Notes: a model not told the origin generated them from the letters alone. A DNA stretch of 49,521 bases from Bradyrhizobium sp. NAS96.2 (GCF_001908235.1 NZ_LGHK01000111.1:1-49521), one strand, 5' to 3'; numbered from the stretch's first letter, positions 32,285 through 42,479 are shown. Numbers and translations are program-made.

Positions 32285-33559
32285 CTACTGCGCGACCTTG
32301 CTGCTGCCCTGCGTAATCAGCCGCGCGGCGCGCTGGTCGCGGGTGTGGATCCAGAGCCAGTTCATCGCCACGGCAATCCGGTGGCGCACGCCGATCAGGA
32401 AGTAGATGTGGGCGAGACCCCAGATCCACCATGCCAGTGAGCCGCGCAGTTTGAGCCAGCCGAAATCGATCACCGCCTTCTTCTTGCCGATCTGCGCAAG
32501 GCTGCCGGCATGCTTGTAGCGGAACGGCGGCAGCGTCTTGCCGTCGAGCCGGGCCTTGATCAATGCGGCGACGTAACGCCCCTCCTGCTTGGCGGCCGGC
32601 GCGATGCCGGGCACCGGATTGCCGTCGGGGCCCTTGATCGTGATGGTGTCGCCGACCGCGAAGACATCGGGATGGCCGGGCACGGTCAGATCAACCTCGA
32701 CCTGCAGCCGATGCGCGCGATCCGCCGGCGCATTCAGCCACTCGGCCGCGCGCGAGGCGCGCACGCCGGCGGCCCACACGATGGTGCGGGCCTCCAGTCG
32801 CTTGCCGCCGAACACCACGCCATCGGCGGAGCATTCGGTGACCGGCTCGCCCAGCATCACCTCGACGCCGAGTTTTTCCAGCGACGCCTGCGCATAGGCC
32901 GAGAGATCGTCGGGGAAGCCGGCCAGCACGCGCGGGCCGGCCTCGATCAGCACCACGCGCGCCTTGCGGGTGTCGATGTGGCGGAAGTCCTGCGGCAGCG
33001 TGTCCTTGGCGAGGTCGGCGATGGTGCCGGCCATCTCGACGCCGGTCGGCCCGGCGCCGATGATGACGAAGGTCAAGAGCGCCGCGCGTTTGTCGGGATC
33101 AGTCTCGCGCTCGGCGCGCTCGAAGGCGACCAGGATGCGTCGCCTGAGCGTGGTGGCGTCCTCCAGCGTCTTCAGGCCGGGTGCGAACGGCTCCCATTCG
33201 TCATGGCCGAAATAGGCGTGACGCGCGCCGGTGGCGAGGATCAGCGTGTCGTAGGGAATGCTGCCGCCGTCGTCGAGCTGCACGCACTTCGCCGCGGCAT
33301 CGACGCCGCAGACATTGGCGAACAGCGTCGTCACTTCGGGGCGGTCGCGGAGGAGATAGCGGATCGGCCAGGCGATCTCGCTGGTTGCGAGCGATGCGGT
33401 CGCGACCTGGTAGAGCAGCGGCTGGAACAGATGGTGGTTGCGGCGGTCGATCAGCGTGATCTCGACCGGCGCGCCGCGAAGACCGAAGGCGGCTTCCAGT
33501 CCGCCGAAGCCGGCGCCGACGATCACCACGCGATGAGGTTTGGCCGGCGCTTGCGTCAT
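32285..33559 (-). CDS. ndh: type II NADH dehydrogenase
   Basis: The 424-residue flavoprotein oxidises NADH and passes electrons to quinone at the inner membrane without pumping protons. FAD binding is seen in RVVIVGAGFGGLEAAFGL (about 10-27) and VFAVGDT (about 310), NADH binding in TFVIIGAGPTGVEMAGTIAD (about 163-182), and the quinone-site motif as AAKQEGRYVAALI. The C-terminal segment SLAWWIWGLAHIYFLIGVRH is the hydrophobic membrane anchor of NDH-2 enzymes. Length is normal. It stands alone between convergent AraC and co-directional MFS genes. Confidence 0.94.
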   Translation of the reverse strand: MTQAPAKPHRVVIVGAGFGGLEAAFGLRGAPVEITLIDRRNHHLFQPLLYQVATASLATSEIAWPIRYLLRDRPEVTTLFANVCGVDAAAKCVQLDDGGSIPYDTLILATGARHAYFGHDEWEPFAPGLKTLEDATTLRRRILVAFERAERETDPDKRAALLTFVIIGAGPTGVEMAGTIADLAKDTLPQDFRHIDTRKARVVLIEAGPRVLAGFPDDLSAYAQASLEKLGVEVMLGEPVTECSADGVVFGGKRLEARTIVWAAGVRASRAAEWLNAPADRAHRLQVEVDLTVPGHPDVFAVGDTITIKGPDGNPVPGIAPAAKQEGRYVAALIKARLDGKTLPPFRYKHAGSLAQIGKKKAVIDFGWLKLRGSLAWWIWGLAHIYFLIGVRHRIAVAMNWLWIHTRDQRAARLITQGSSKVAQ

Positions 33560-33674
33560 CTGATGTCGCCCTCGGTTTCGAACGGCTTCGTCGCTTGATT
33601 ATGTATTCATTCGCGGCCTCATTCCAATACGAATTGCCTGATCGCCCGATAGCAAAACCCAATCGCTGCGCGCC

Positions 33675-35081
33675 TCACGCGTCCTGCGGCGCGGCCTTGG
33701 CGACGACCTGTCGTCGCATCGGCAGAAACAGTCCCGCGACTGCGCCGGCGAATGAGAGCATTGCCGCAAGGCTCATCGCCGCAGCGAATCCATTGCTGAA
33801 ATGTCCGGACGAATCGGCCGCGCTGGTGGCGACGAAGCTCGCCACCAGCGCGGCGATCCCGAACATGCCGCCGAGGAAGCGGCCCATGTTGAAGATACCC
33901 GACGCCTTGCCCATCTCGCTGACGGCAACGGAGCTCAGCACCGCGTTCTGCGCGGCCGGCATCGCCATCGAGACGCCGACGCCGGCGAGCACCAGCGGCG
34001 CGACCAGCGCCGAATAGGACACCGTGGGGCTCACGATCTCGCTGATCCAGCCGAGACCGATCGCCTGCATCAGGAGGCCGGTGACCACAAGCGTGCGCTC
34101 GCCGAAGCGGTTGACCACGGCGCCGGCGATCGGCGCGGTGACGAACAATGTCGCGGTCCACGGGATCAGGCGAAGCCCGGCGCCGAAGGCGTCGAAGCCG
34201 AGCACGATCTGCAGGAATTGCGGCAGCAGGAACAGCACGCCATACATCGCGGCGTAGAACAGCACGCTCGCAGCCATACCGGATGCAAACGGCCTGGCCG
34301 CGAACAGCCGCATCGGCACCATCGGGCTGGTGGCACGCAGCTCCCACAGCACGAACATCATGGCCAGTGCGGCACCGGCGATCAGCGCGCCCATGACTTC
34401 CGCGCTGGCCCATCCGATGCCGTTGCCGCGCAACAGGCCCCAAACCAGCGCCAGCGCCGCGAGCGCGACCAGCGTCAGTCCGGTGACGTCGAGCGGCGCT
34501 GCCGGTCCAAAACTCTCGCGCAGCCGGGCCAGCACGAGACCAATCGCGACCAGGCCGATCGGCAAATTGATCCAGAAGATCCAGCGCCAGCCGAGATGCT
34601 CGGTGATGAAGCCGCCGATCGCGGGGCCGATGATCAGCGCGCAGCCGGTGATGCCGCTGAAGATGCCGAGCGCGCGGGCGCGCTCCTCGCGGCCGAAGGC
34701 GCCGCTCAGGATCGCCATCGCCAGCGGCATCACCAGCGCCGCACCTGCGCCTTGTAGCGCCCGTGCCGCGATCAGTGAAGCGGCGTTGCCGGCCAGCGCG
34801 CAGGCCGCGGATGCCACGACAAACAGGCCAATCCCGGCCGCGAACATCCTGCGCCGCCCGAAACGGTCGCCGAGCGCAGCACCTGTCAGCAGCAGCACCG
34901 CGAAGGTCAGATTGAAGGCGTTGACGGTCCATTGCAGCGTCTCCACGGCGCTACCGAAATCGGCGCGGATGGTGGCGAAGGCCGTGGTCATGATCATGGC
35001 GTCCAGCGCCATCATGAAGGATGCCAGCGCGGTGAGGCCGAGCACCCAGCGCTGTTCGGTGCGTTGTTCAGGGGTCTGCAT
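33675..35081 (-). CDS. DHA2-family MFS drug exporter
   Basis: The 468-residue protein has about 14 predicted membrane helices, typical of EmrB/QacA-type proton antiporters. Helix 1 has ALASFMMALDAMIMTTAFAT, loop 2-3 has the MFS motif GALGDRFGRRRMF-like (AALGDRFGRRRMFAAG), and motif C is present as GITGCALIIGPAIGG. It probably exports hydrophobic toxic compounds. I used the ATG with first base 35081, with GGAG seven bases away; the longer frame from 35165 would add a polar tail. No EmrA-type partner or TetR regulator is next to it. Confidence 0.93.
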   Translation of the reverse strand: MQTPEQRTEQRWVLGLTALASFMMALDAMIMTTAFATIRADFGSAVETLQWTVNAFNLTFAVLLLTGAALGDRFGRRRMFAAGIGLFVVASAACALAGNAASLIAARALQGAGAALVMPLAMAILSGAFGREERARALGIFSGITGCALIIGPAIGGFITEHLGWRWIFWINLPIGLVAIGLVLARLRESFGPAAPLDVTGLTLVALAALALVWGLLRGNGIGWASAEVMGALIAGAALAMMFVLWELRATSPMVPMRLFAARPFASGMAASVLFYAAMYGVLFLLPQFLQIVLGFDAFGAGLRLIPWTATLFVTAPIAGAVVNRFGERTLVVTGLLMQAIGLGWISEIVSPTVSYSALVAPLVLAGVGVSMAMPAAQNAVLSSVAVSEMGKASGIFNMGRFLGGMFGIAALVASFVATSAADSSGHFSNGFAAAMSLAAMLSFAGAVAGLFLPMRRQVVAKAAPQDA

Positions 35082-35263
35082 GGTGGTTCTCCGCTGACGT
35101 GCCGCGGGGCTTGCGGCGCGCTTCGCCGGCAAGGACGAGCCGGGGCAGGCAAAGGATTCGGCCAAAGATTATTTTTGCCGGACCGCATCCTTTGGCGGTC
35201 CGCAGACGTCCTTGGGTCTGACGCGGCCGGTTCAGGCTGCAAAACCAGGCCAAGGAGGTTGCA

Positions 35264-35572
35264 ATGAGACGGACCCTGATCAGGTACAAGACCAAGCCGG
35301 AAATGGCGGAGAAGAATGCCGCGCTGGTTGCGGCCGTGTTCGCCGAGCTGAAGGCGGCCAGCCCGGATGGCGTGCGCTACATGACCCTGCGGCTGGAGGA
35401 CGACACCTTCATCCACATGGTCGAGACCGCGGCTGACGACGGCTCGAGCCCGATCCCGAAACTGGCCGCGTTCCAGGCCTTCCAGGACGGCATCCGGGAT
35501 CGTTGCGCCGAGCCGCCGCTGGTTCGCAGTGCGGTGATTGTCGGGAATTATCGTATGCTGGATGAGCCGTGA
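35264..35572 (+). CDS. small alpha/beta-barrel-like hypothetical protein
   Basis: The 102-residue protein has no motif I can name with certainty. The order strand-helix-strand-strand-helix (RRTLIRYKTKPEMAEKNAAL, VAAVFAELKAA, GVRYMTLRLEDDTFIHMVET, LAAFQAFQDGI) resembles dimeric alpha-beta barrel proteins of the antibiotic-monooxygenase or NIPSNAP type. AAGGAGG lies eight bases before the ATG, an excellent ribosome site. Its TGA overlaps a possible GTG start of the ECF sigma factor gene, so the two are co-expressed. ECF factors with SnoaL tails often sit beside small redox-type proteins. Confidence 0.78.
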   Translation: MRRTLIRYKTKPEMAEKNAALVAAVFAELKAASPDGVRYMTLRLEDDTFIHMVETAADDGSSPIPKLAAFQAFQDGIRDRCAEPPLVRSAVIVGNYRMLDEP

Positions 35573-35601
35573 ACCGAGCGAACCGACTTGGCGGAGCCAT
35601 C

Positions 35602-36498
35602 ATGACGTCATCACCCCAGGCGCCGGCCGCGACCGATGTCGACGCGTTGCTGGCGGCGATGCGGCCAAGGCTGCATCGCTACTGCGCCCGCATGGTCGGA
35701 TCCGTGATCGACGGCGAGGATGTGCTGCAGGACGCGCTGATCAAGGCGATGCAAGCCTCCACATCCGCGGCTCCGATCCAGAACCCGGAAGCCTGGCTGT
35801 TCCGGATCGCACACAACACCGCGCTCGATTTCCTCAGACGGCGCAACCGCCAGGACGCGCTCCACTCTTCGGAGGAGGTGGACATGATGGCCGCAGAGCT
35901 TGACGATGTCAGCCGTCGCGAGATCGCGGCAAGCAGCCTGCGCACCTTCATGCGGCTGCCGGTGGCGCAGCGCTCCAGCGTGATCCTGATGGATGTGCTC
36001 GGCTGCTCGTTGCAGGAGGTTTGCGGCATCATGGATTTCAGCCTGCCCGCGGTGAAGGCCGCGCTGCACCGCGGACGCACGCAGCTGCGCGCGTTCGCCC
36101 GCGAACCTGACGATGCGCCGCGGCCCGGCCTGTCGGCGGATGATCGTGTCAGGCTGAACGCCTATGTCGGCCGCTTCAACGCGCGCGACTTCGACGCGAT
36201 CCGCGCCATGATCGCCGATGACATCAGGCTCGAGCTCGTCAACCGGACGCGGCTCAACGGCAAGGCCGAGGTGTCGCGCTACTTCGGCAATTACGCGAAG
36301 ATCAGCGACTGGCACCTGGTGACCGGCCAGGTCGAGGGACGTCCGGCGATCCTGGTGTTCGATCCCGACGCTCTGGACGCGCCGCCGCGATCGTTCATGC
36401 TGCTCGACTGGTCGGCCGACAAGGTCGCGACAATCAGGGACTTCCGCCACGCATCCTATGCGATCGACGGCGCCGAATGGGCGGTGGATCAGGGGTGA
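35602..36498 (+). CDS. ECF sigma factor with SnoaL-like C-terminal domain
   Basis: The 298-residue protein has sigma region 2 (about 12-80: LHRYCARMVGSVIDGEDVLQ, AWLFRIAHNTALDFLRRRN), region 4 (about 115-170: LPVAQRSSVILMDVLGCSLQ, EVCGIMDFSLPAVKAALHRG) and a SnoaL/NTF2-like tail (about 180-298: LNAYVGRFNARDFDAIRAMI, FMLLDWSADKVATIRDFRHA). Tails of this kind regulate sigma activity in ECF41/ECF56-like groups, replacing a separate anti-sigma factor, and none is seen here. ATG 35602 has GGAG five bases away; a GTG at 35569 overlapping the previous stop is the alternative start. Confidence 0.88.
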   Translation: MTSSPQAPAATDVDALLAAMRPRLHRYCARMVGSVIDGEDVLQDALIKAMQASTSAAPIQNPEAWLFRIAHNTALDFLRRRNRQDALHSSEEVDMMAAELDDVSRREIAASSLRTFMRLPVAQRSSVILMDVLGCSLQEVCGIMDFSLPAVKAALHRGRTQLRAFAREPDDAPRPGLSADDRVRLNAYVGRFNARDFDAIRAMIADDIRLELVNRTRLNGKAEVSRYFGNYAKISDWHLVTGQVEGRPAILVFDPDALDAPPRSFMLLDWSADKVATIRDFRHASYAIDGAEWAVDQG

Positions 36499-36544
36499 GT
36501 GCCTTCGCCCAGTTTCTAGCACGGTGACCGCGCCACAAACTCCG

Positions 36545-36667
36545 TGTCGTCCCGGCGAAAGCCGGGACCCATAACCACCGTTCGTTGTGCTTGAGCGAGC
36601 TGGGGCTACCGCTCACTTCAACGACACGATGCTGTGGTTATGGGTCCCTGCTTTCGCAGGGACGACG
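36545..36667. repeat. family B palindromic repeat, third copy
   Basis: Left arm gtcgtcccggcgaaagccgg...cccataaccac and right arm gtggttatgggtccctgctttcgcagggacgac pair. It lies between the convergent sigma-factor and DUF805 genes. Confidence 0.88.
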
Positions 36668-36681
36668 GAGAGAGAGCGCCG

Positions 36682-37230
36682 CTACCGCGTCTTGCCGCCG
36701 AATTCGCCACTGGCAATCCGCGCCACGCGGCTGCCGGATGCGGCCGGTGGGCTGCTTCGTTCGAACATGCCATCACCGCCGCTCTCGCGAGGCAAGGACG
36801 ACGCTTCATCGACATGGCCGCGGCCCGGCCAGAACGTCAGGACCAGGTTCATGACGCCATTGACGGCCGTGCCGACCACCGTTGCGGTGTGCTGATAGGT
36901 CAGCGCATATTCGGGAAATCGTCCGGCAACGGCCCGGTCAAGCACCATGAGGGCGATCCATGCCGCCATCACGCAGACCGGATCCCATCCGATGTCGCGC
37001 ACCCGCATCGACTGCAGCATGAAGCAGACGACGAGCATGCCATAGAAGGAAAAGATCAGGGCGGGGCTGCTCGCTGCCTGCGCCAGCAGCACGTCCATCC
37101 TGCCGCTCGCCGGTGCGTTGCCGGTGATGCCGTAGACCAGCATCAGAAAGCCGACGCCTGTCACGAAGCTGCAGAAGAAGAAGGCCAACCGGCCCATCCG
37201 GGCATTGAAGCCGAAGATGTAATTCAGCAT
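36682..37230 (-). CDS. DUF805 inner-membrane protein
   Basis: The 182-residue protein begins with MLNYIFGFNARMGRLAFFFC, close to the DUF805/YhaH pattern (F..F.GR.gR..fw), followed by about four hydrophobic helices (FVTGVGFLMLVYGITG, ALIFSFYGMLVVCFML, VCVMAAWIALMVLDR, VVGTAVNGVMNLVLTFW) and a soluble tail. DUF805 proteins are of unknown function. The ATG with first base 37230 has AAGGGG eight bases upstream; the GTG at 37239 lies on that ribosome site and is less likely. Confidence 0.8.
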   Translation of the reverse strand: MLNYIFGFNARMGRLAFFFCSFVTGVGFLMLVYGITGNAPASGRMDVLLAQAASSPALIFSFYGMLVVCFMLQSMRVRDIGWDPVCVMAAWIALMVLDRAVAGRFPEYALTYQHTATVVGTAVNGVMNLVLTFWPGRGHVDEASSLPRESGGDGMFERSSPPAASGSRVARIASGEFGGKTR

Positions 37231-37621
37231 GTGACGCACCCCTTGGCGGCAGCGTCGCCCGGTGATGCTTTCCGGACCATGAAGCCCGCGAGCGCGTGCG
37301 GGCCTGTGGTTTCCGCGTCCTTTACCGGATCGTTAAAGCCTGCTGCATTGCGCGCCGGGGGCGTTGGCGGGAGCCGGGCCCTGCGACAATCGTTGCCTAC
37401 GCAACCGGCATTATATTTCTTGCCATGGCCGAATTGGATGAATTATGATGCACGGTGCTGGGGTATGCGCCGAAGGTTCTAATCGAGGGCCGTCGGTTCA
37501 TGCTTGCTGCACACTTGCGATATCGCGCACAAAATACGTCACAGAACGACGCGCGCAAAGCGTGACCCCCGGGGCGCCTGATCGAGCCTCGTGGGATCTT
37601 TGGTTGAGGAGGGGAGTGAAT
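37231..37621. other. promoter region between DUF805 and the Liv-type operon
   Basis: This 391-base gap has no convincing gene; the in-frame extension of the next gene (from 37445) lacks family similarity. It contains a small GC hairpin gcccgcgagcgcgtgcgggc near 37283, an inverted repeat GTTGC-N4-GCAAC at 37392-37405 followed by an AT-rich cattatatttc (possible -10), and a ribosome site gaggagggg before 37622. Confidence 0.65.
37392..37405. promoter_or_regulatory. palindrome GTTGC-N4-GCAAC upstream of the Liv-type operon
   Basis: GTTGCCTACGCAAC has the same arms and spacing as the centre of the MarR-type palindrome at 26860-26879 but shorter symmetry. It is 216 bases upstream of the binding-protein ATG and next to an AT-rich element. 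A MarR-family protein is a possible binder; this rests only on similarity of the two palindromes. Confidence 0.4.
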
Positions 37622-38794
37622 ATGAAAAAGACATTTTGGCTGGCAGGCGCCATGGCTTTGGCGCTCGCGCAGCCTGCGACGGCGGCTGACAGCGTCAAGA
37701 TCGGTTTTGTCTCGACCTTCAGCGGTCCGACCGCCGTGATCGGCAACGACATGCGCAATTCCTTCGAGCTCGCGCTCGACCATCTCGGCCGCAAGATCGA
37801 CGGCAAGCCGGTCGAGGTGATCTACGAGGACGACCAGCAGAAACCCGACGTCGGCAAGCAGAAGACCGAGAAGCTGGTGCAGTCCGACAAGGTCGACTTC
37901 ATCGTCGGCTACATCTGGTCGAACGTGCTGCTGGCGTCGCTGAAGACCGCAGTCGATTCCAAGACCTTCCTGATCTCCGCCAATGCCGGTCCGTCGCAGC
38001 TCGCCGGTGAACTGTGCTCGCCTTACGTGTTCTCGACCTCCTGGCAGAACGACCAGACGCCCGCCGCAATGGGCCTCTACATGAACCAGAAGGGCGTCAA
38101 GTCGGTGTTCCTGATCGGCCCGAACTACGCCGCCGGCAAGGACATGCTGGCGGGCGTGAAGAGCACCTTCAAGGGCGAGGTGGTCGGCGAGGAATACACG
38201 GTGTGGCCGAGCCAGCTCGACTTCTCCGCCGAGCTGACCAAGGCGCGCAACTCCAAGGCCGAGTCGATCTTCGTGTTCTATCCCGGTGCCGCCGGCGTCC
38301 AGTTCCTGAACCAGTACGCCCAGGCCGGCATCAAGGCGCAGATCCCGCTCTACACCGCCTTCACCGTCGACGAATTGTCGCTGCCGCTGCAGAAGGATAA
38401 CGCGATCGGCATTCCCGGCGCGCAGGAATGGGTCAACGACCTACCGAACGCCGAGAACAAGAAGTTCGTCGAGGACTATCACAAGAAGTATCCCGGCCTG
38501 CGCCCGACCTATTACGGCGCCCAGGCCTATGACGCCGCCCAGCTGATCAACAGCGCCGTCGTCGCGGTGAAGGGCGACCTCACCAAGAAGGATGCGATGA
38601 AGGCCGAGATGGAGAAGGCCAACTTCAAGTCGCTGCGCGGCCCGTTCAAGTACGGCAACAACCACATCCCGATCCAGAACTTCTATCTGCAGGACGTGGT
38701 CAAGGACGCCGACGGCCAGCTCTCGCTGAAGACGGTCGCGACCATCGTCAAGGACGACCAGGATAAGTTCCACGACAAGTGCCCGATGAAGTGA
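37622..38794 (+). CDS. Liv-type ABC solute-binding protein
   Basis: The 390-residue periplasmic protein has a signal peptide cleaved after QPATA (residue 21). The type I binding fold shows in VKIGFVSTFSGPTAVIGNDM, KPVEVIYEDDQQKPDVGKQK, VDFIVGYIWSNVLLASLKTA and VFLIGPNYAAGKDMLAGVKS. This branch of LivK-like proteins commonly takes aromatic acids, amides or amino acids. It is the binding protein for LivHMGF encoded 256 bases downstream. A strong ribosome site (GAGGAGGGG) precedes the ATG, consistent with the high level of binding protein such systems need. Confidence 0.93.
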   Translation: MKKTFWLAGAMALALAQPATAADSVKIGFVSTFSGPTAVIGNDMRNSFELALDHLGRKIDGKPVEVIYEDDQQKPDVGKQKTEKLVQSDKVDFIVGYIWSNVLLASLKTAVDSKTFLISANAGPSQLAGELCSPYVFSTSWQNDQTPAAMGLYMNQKGVKSVFLIGPNYAAGKDMLAGVKSTFKGEVVGEEYTVWPSQLDFSAELTKARNSKAESIFVFYPGAAGVQFLNQYAQAGIKAQIPLYTAFTVDELSLPLQKDNAIGIPGAQEWVNDLPNAENKKFVEDYHKKYPGLRPTYYGAQAYDAAQLINSAVVAVKGDLTKKDAMKAEMEKANFKSLRGPFKYGNNHIPIQNFYLQDVVKDADGQLSLKTVATIVKDDQDKFHDKCPMK

Positions 38795-38829
38795 TCTTTT
38801 GCGCCGTGTTGGCGCGTAGCTTGCTTCTC

Positions 38830-38981
38830 TTCACCTCGCCCGCTTGCGGGGGAGGTGGATTGCGAAGCAATCGGGTGAGGGGGACCCTCCACGAGTCCAG
38901 TCTGCGGAGGCAGCCCCTCACCCCAACCCTCTCAGGGCGAGCTTTGCTCGTCCCGGCCCTGCAAGAGCGGGGCGAGGGAGA
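38830..38981. repeat. palindromic repeat, family D relative, inside the liv operon
   Basis: cctcgcccgcttgcggggga and gggtgagggggaccctccac pair imperfectly with gcccctcaccccaaccctct and gcaagagcggggcgagggag. Inner hairpins gattgcgaagcaatc and gcgagctttgctcgt are visible. It separates binding-protein and permease genes, as the copy at 15039 does in the other ABC operon. Confidence 0.8.
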
Positions 38982-39050
38982 ACACGCAGCGAGCAATGCG
39001 GCGGTGAACATGCACTGCCGCTGTTTTTTTAGGGATGATGTAGCCTCACG

Positions 39051-39968
39051 ATGTATCTCGTCGTCGAACAACTGCTGAACGGCCTGCAATTCGGCCTGCT
39101 GCTGTTCCTGCTGGCAGCTGGCCTCACGCTGGTGTTCGGCATCATGGATTTCGTCAACCTGGCGCACGGCTCGCTCTACATGATGGGCGCCTATTTCGCG
39201 GCGACCTTCGTGGCCTGGACCGGCAGCTTCGTGCTCGGCGCACTGATGGCGCTCGGTGCCACGCTGTTGCTCGGCATCGTGCTGGAATATGTCGCGCTCA
39301 GGCATCTCTATGGCCGCGACCATCTCGACCAGGTGCTGGCGACGTTCGGCCTGATCCTGTTCTTCAACGATGCCGTCCGGCTGATCTGGGGCCCGGCCGG
39401 CCTCGCGCTGCCGCTGCCGGCCTGGCTCACCGTGCCGGTGCAGATCATTCCCGGGGTGTACTACCCGGCCTACCGGCTGATGATCATCGTGGTCGCGCTG
39501 GCGGTCGCAGCCTTGCTCTATCTCGTCGTGATGCGCACCCGCGTCGGCATGCTGATCCGCGCCGGCGCCTCCAATCGCGAGATGATCGGCGCGCTCGGCA
39601 TCAACATCAAGCTGCTGTTCACGCTGGTGTTCGGCCTGGGGGCCGCGCTCGCCGGCCTCGCCGGGCTGATGCAGGCGCCGATCCTCACCGTGCAGATCGG
39701 CATGGGCGAGAACATTTTGATTTTGGCCTTCGTCATCATCGTGATCGGCGGCATCGGCTCGATCCGCGGTGCCTTCATGGCCGCGCTCTTCGTCGGCATC
39801 ATCGACACGATGGGCCGTGCCTTCCTGCCCGACCTGCTGCGCAAGGTCTTGAGCGGGGCCGCCGCCTCGACCGCGGCGCCGGCGCTGTCCTCGATGCTGA
39901 TCTACCTCTTGATGGCCATCATCCTCGTACTGCGGCCCGAGGGGCTGTTCCCGGCGGCCAAACGATGA
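39051..39968 (+). CDS. livH: branched-chain-type ABC permease LivH
   Basis: The 305-residue membrane protein has about eight helices. The N-terminal EQLLNGLQFGLLLFLLAAGL, LVFGIMDFVNLAHGSLYMMG, and the ATPase-contact segment RAGASNREMIGALGINIKLL are LivH family marks. It forms the import channel with LivM. Its stop overlaps the livM start by four bases (ATGA). The Liv family in rhizobia covers amino acids, amides and aromatic acids, so the substrate is not fixed by this subunit. Confidence 0.95.
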   Translation: MYLVVEQLLNGLQFGLLLFLLAAGLTLVFGIMDFVNLAHGSLYMMGAYFAATFVAWTGSFVLGALMALGATLLLGIVLEYVALRHLYGRDHLDQVLATFGLILFFNDAVRLIWGPAGLALPLPAWLTVPVQIIPGVYYPAYRLMIIVVALAVAALLYLVVMRTRVGMLIRAGASNREMIGALGINIKLLFTLVFGLGAALAGLAGLMQAPILTVQIGMGENILILAFVIIVIGGIGSIRGAFMAALFVGIIDTMGRAFLPDLLRKVLSGAAASTAAPALSSMLIYLLMAIILVLRPEGLFPAAKR

Positions 39969-40904
39969 AGCCGAAGCTCAACGCCTCCAATGCGGTCGCG
40001 GCGCTGATGTGCGCCGCGCTCATTCTGCTGCCGGTCTATTCGGCAGCCACCGGCAACATCTTCATCCTCACGCTGTTCACCCGCATCGTGATCTTCGCGC
40101 TGGCCGCCGCGAGCCTCAATCTGATCATGGGCTATGGCGGCATGATGAGCTTCGGCCATGCCGCCTATCTCGGCATCGGCGGCTATGCCGTCGGCATCCT
40201 CGCCGCCGAGGGTATCGGCTCCGGCTTCATCCAGTGGCCGGTGGCGCTTGTGGTCTCGGCGCTGTTTGCGCTGTTGATCGGCTCGCTCAGCCTGCGCACC
40301 CGCGGCGTTTATTTCATCATGATCACGCTGGCCTTTGCGCAGATGGCCTACTACGTCGCCTCCGCGCTGTCGCGCTACGGCGGCGACGACGGCCTCACCG
40401 TCTACAAGCGCAGCGATTTCGCCGGCCTGATCAATCTGTCCGATCGCACGCAGTTCTATTATCTCTGCCTCGGTTGCCTGTTCGGCGGCCTCTATCTGAT
40501 CTGGCGCATCGTCAATTCGCGCTTCGGTCTCGTGGTGCAGGGCGTCCGCTCCAACGAGCAGCGCATGCAGGCGATCGGCTTCCACGCCAACCGCTATCGC
40601 CTGGTCTGTTTCGTCATATCAGGCACGATCTGCGGCCTGGCCGGCGCTCTGCTCGCCAACAACACCGACTTCGTCAGCCCGGCGGTGATGTACTGGACCC
40701 GCTCCGGCGACCTGATGGTGATGGTGATCCTGGGCGGCATGGGCTCGCTGTTCGGCCCTGTGATCGGCGCGATCGTCTATCTGCTGCTCGAGGAGTTGCT
40801 GTCGCAGTTCACCGAATATTCCGGACTGATCCTCGGCCCGGTGCTGCTCTTGATCGTGTTGTTCGCGCGCGGCGGCATCATGGGTCTGCTCGGGAGGATG
40901 CGCC

Positions 40905-40912
<8 letters not shown>
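39965..40912 (+). CDS. livM: branched-chain-type ABC permease LivM
   Basis: The 315-residue membrane protein has the LivM pattern: AAASLNLIMGYGGMMSFGHA, AYLGIGGYAVGILA, LSLRTRGVYFIMITLAFAQM, and the contact loop GVRSNEQRMQAIGFHANRYR. It pairs with LivH. It overlaps livH by 4 bases and livG by 8, so livHMGF is one tightly coupled unit. Confidence 0.95.
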
Positions 40913-41664
<752 letters not shown>

Positions 41665-41672
<8 letters not shown>

Positions 41673-42408
41673 AGCAAAATCGGCTGAAGCGAAAACTGCT
41701 GAAACGTTGCTTGAAGTCGATGGCATCGAGACCTGCTACGGGTTGAGCCAGGTGCTGTTCGGCCTGTCCTTGCAGATCAAGTCGGGCGAGATGGTCGCGC
41801 TGATGGGCCGCAACGGCATGGGCAAGACCACCACGATCCGCTCCATCATGGGCCTGACGCCGGCGCGCTCAGGCGCCATCCGTTTCGCCGGCGAGGCGGT
41901 GCGCGGCCTCCCGTCCTACAGAATTGCAAAACTCGGGATCGGCCTGGTGCCGGAAGGCCGCCAGATCTTCCCGAACCTCACGGTGCGCGAAAACCTCGTT
42001 GCCGCCTCAGGCAATCGGCTCGGCGCGTCCGATCCGTGGACCATCGACAAGATCCACGCGCTGTTTCCGCGCCTCGCCGAACGCACGAATAATATGGGCG
42101 TCACGCTGTCCGGCGGCGAGCAGCAGATGCTCGCGATCGGCCGCGCGCTGATGACCAATCCGAAGCTGCTGATCCTCGACGAGGCGACCGAAGGCCTCGC
42201 GCCGTTGATCCGCGACGAGATCTGGAGCTGCCTCTCGATGCTGAAGGGGCGTGGGCAGTCGGTGCTGGTGATCGACAAGAACGTCGGCAACCTCGCCCGC
42301 ATCGCCGACCGCCACTACATCATCGAGCGCGGCAAGACGGTGTGGAGCGGCACCAGCGAGCAGCTGCTCGCCGAGCCGGAGTTGCAGCACAAGTATCTGG
42401 GGATTTGA
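41665..42408 (+). CDS. livF: branched-chain-type ABC ATPase LivF
   Basis: The 247-residue ATPase has Walker A GRNGMGKTT (about 49-57), the LivF motif GLVPEGRQIFPNLTVRENL, signature LSGGEQQMLAIGRALM and Walker B LLILDEATEGLAP. The H-loop histidine position reads VIDKNVGNL, with a lysine-asparagine pair where many ABC proteins have histidine; a non-histidine here is common in LivF. The extra N-terminal 15 residues are polar and partly repetitive (KSAEAKTAET). Last gene of the operon. Confidence 0.94.
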
Positions 42409-42479
42409 AGCGGGACCAACGCGCCAGCACCCATCCCCGTCACCCTGAGAGGATGTGAAAGCTTTGTCCTCATCCACTG

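Noticed and set aside
37376..37396. Possible sigma-54 promoter upstream of the Liv-type operon (tgcgacaatcgttgc)
   Set aside because: The spacing resembles -24/-12, but the essential GG of the -24 element is missing.
37445..37621. 59-residue upstream extension of the Liv-type binding protein
   Set aside because: The real signal peptide and a strong ribosome site lie at 37622; the extension would bury the signal peptide.
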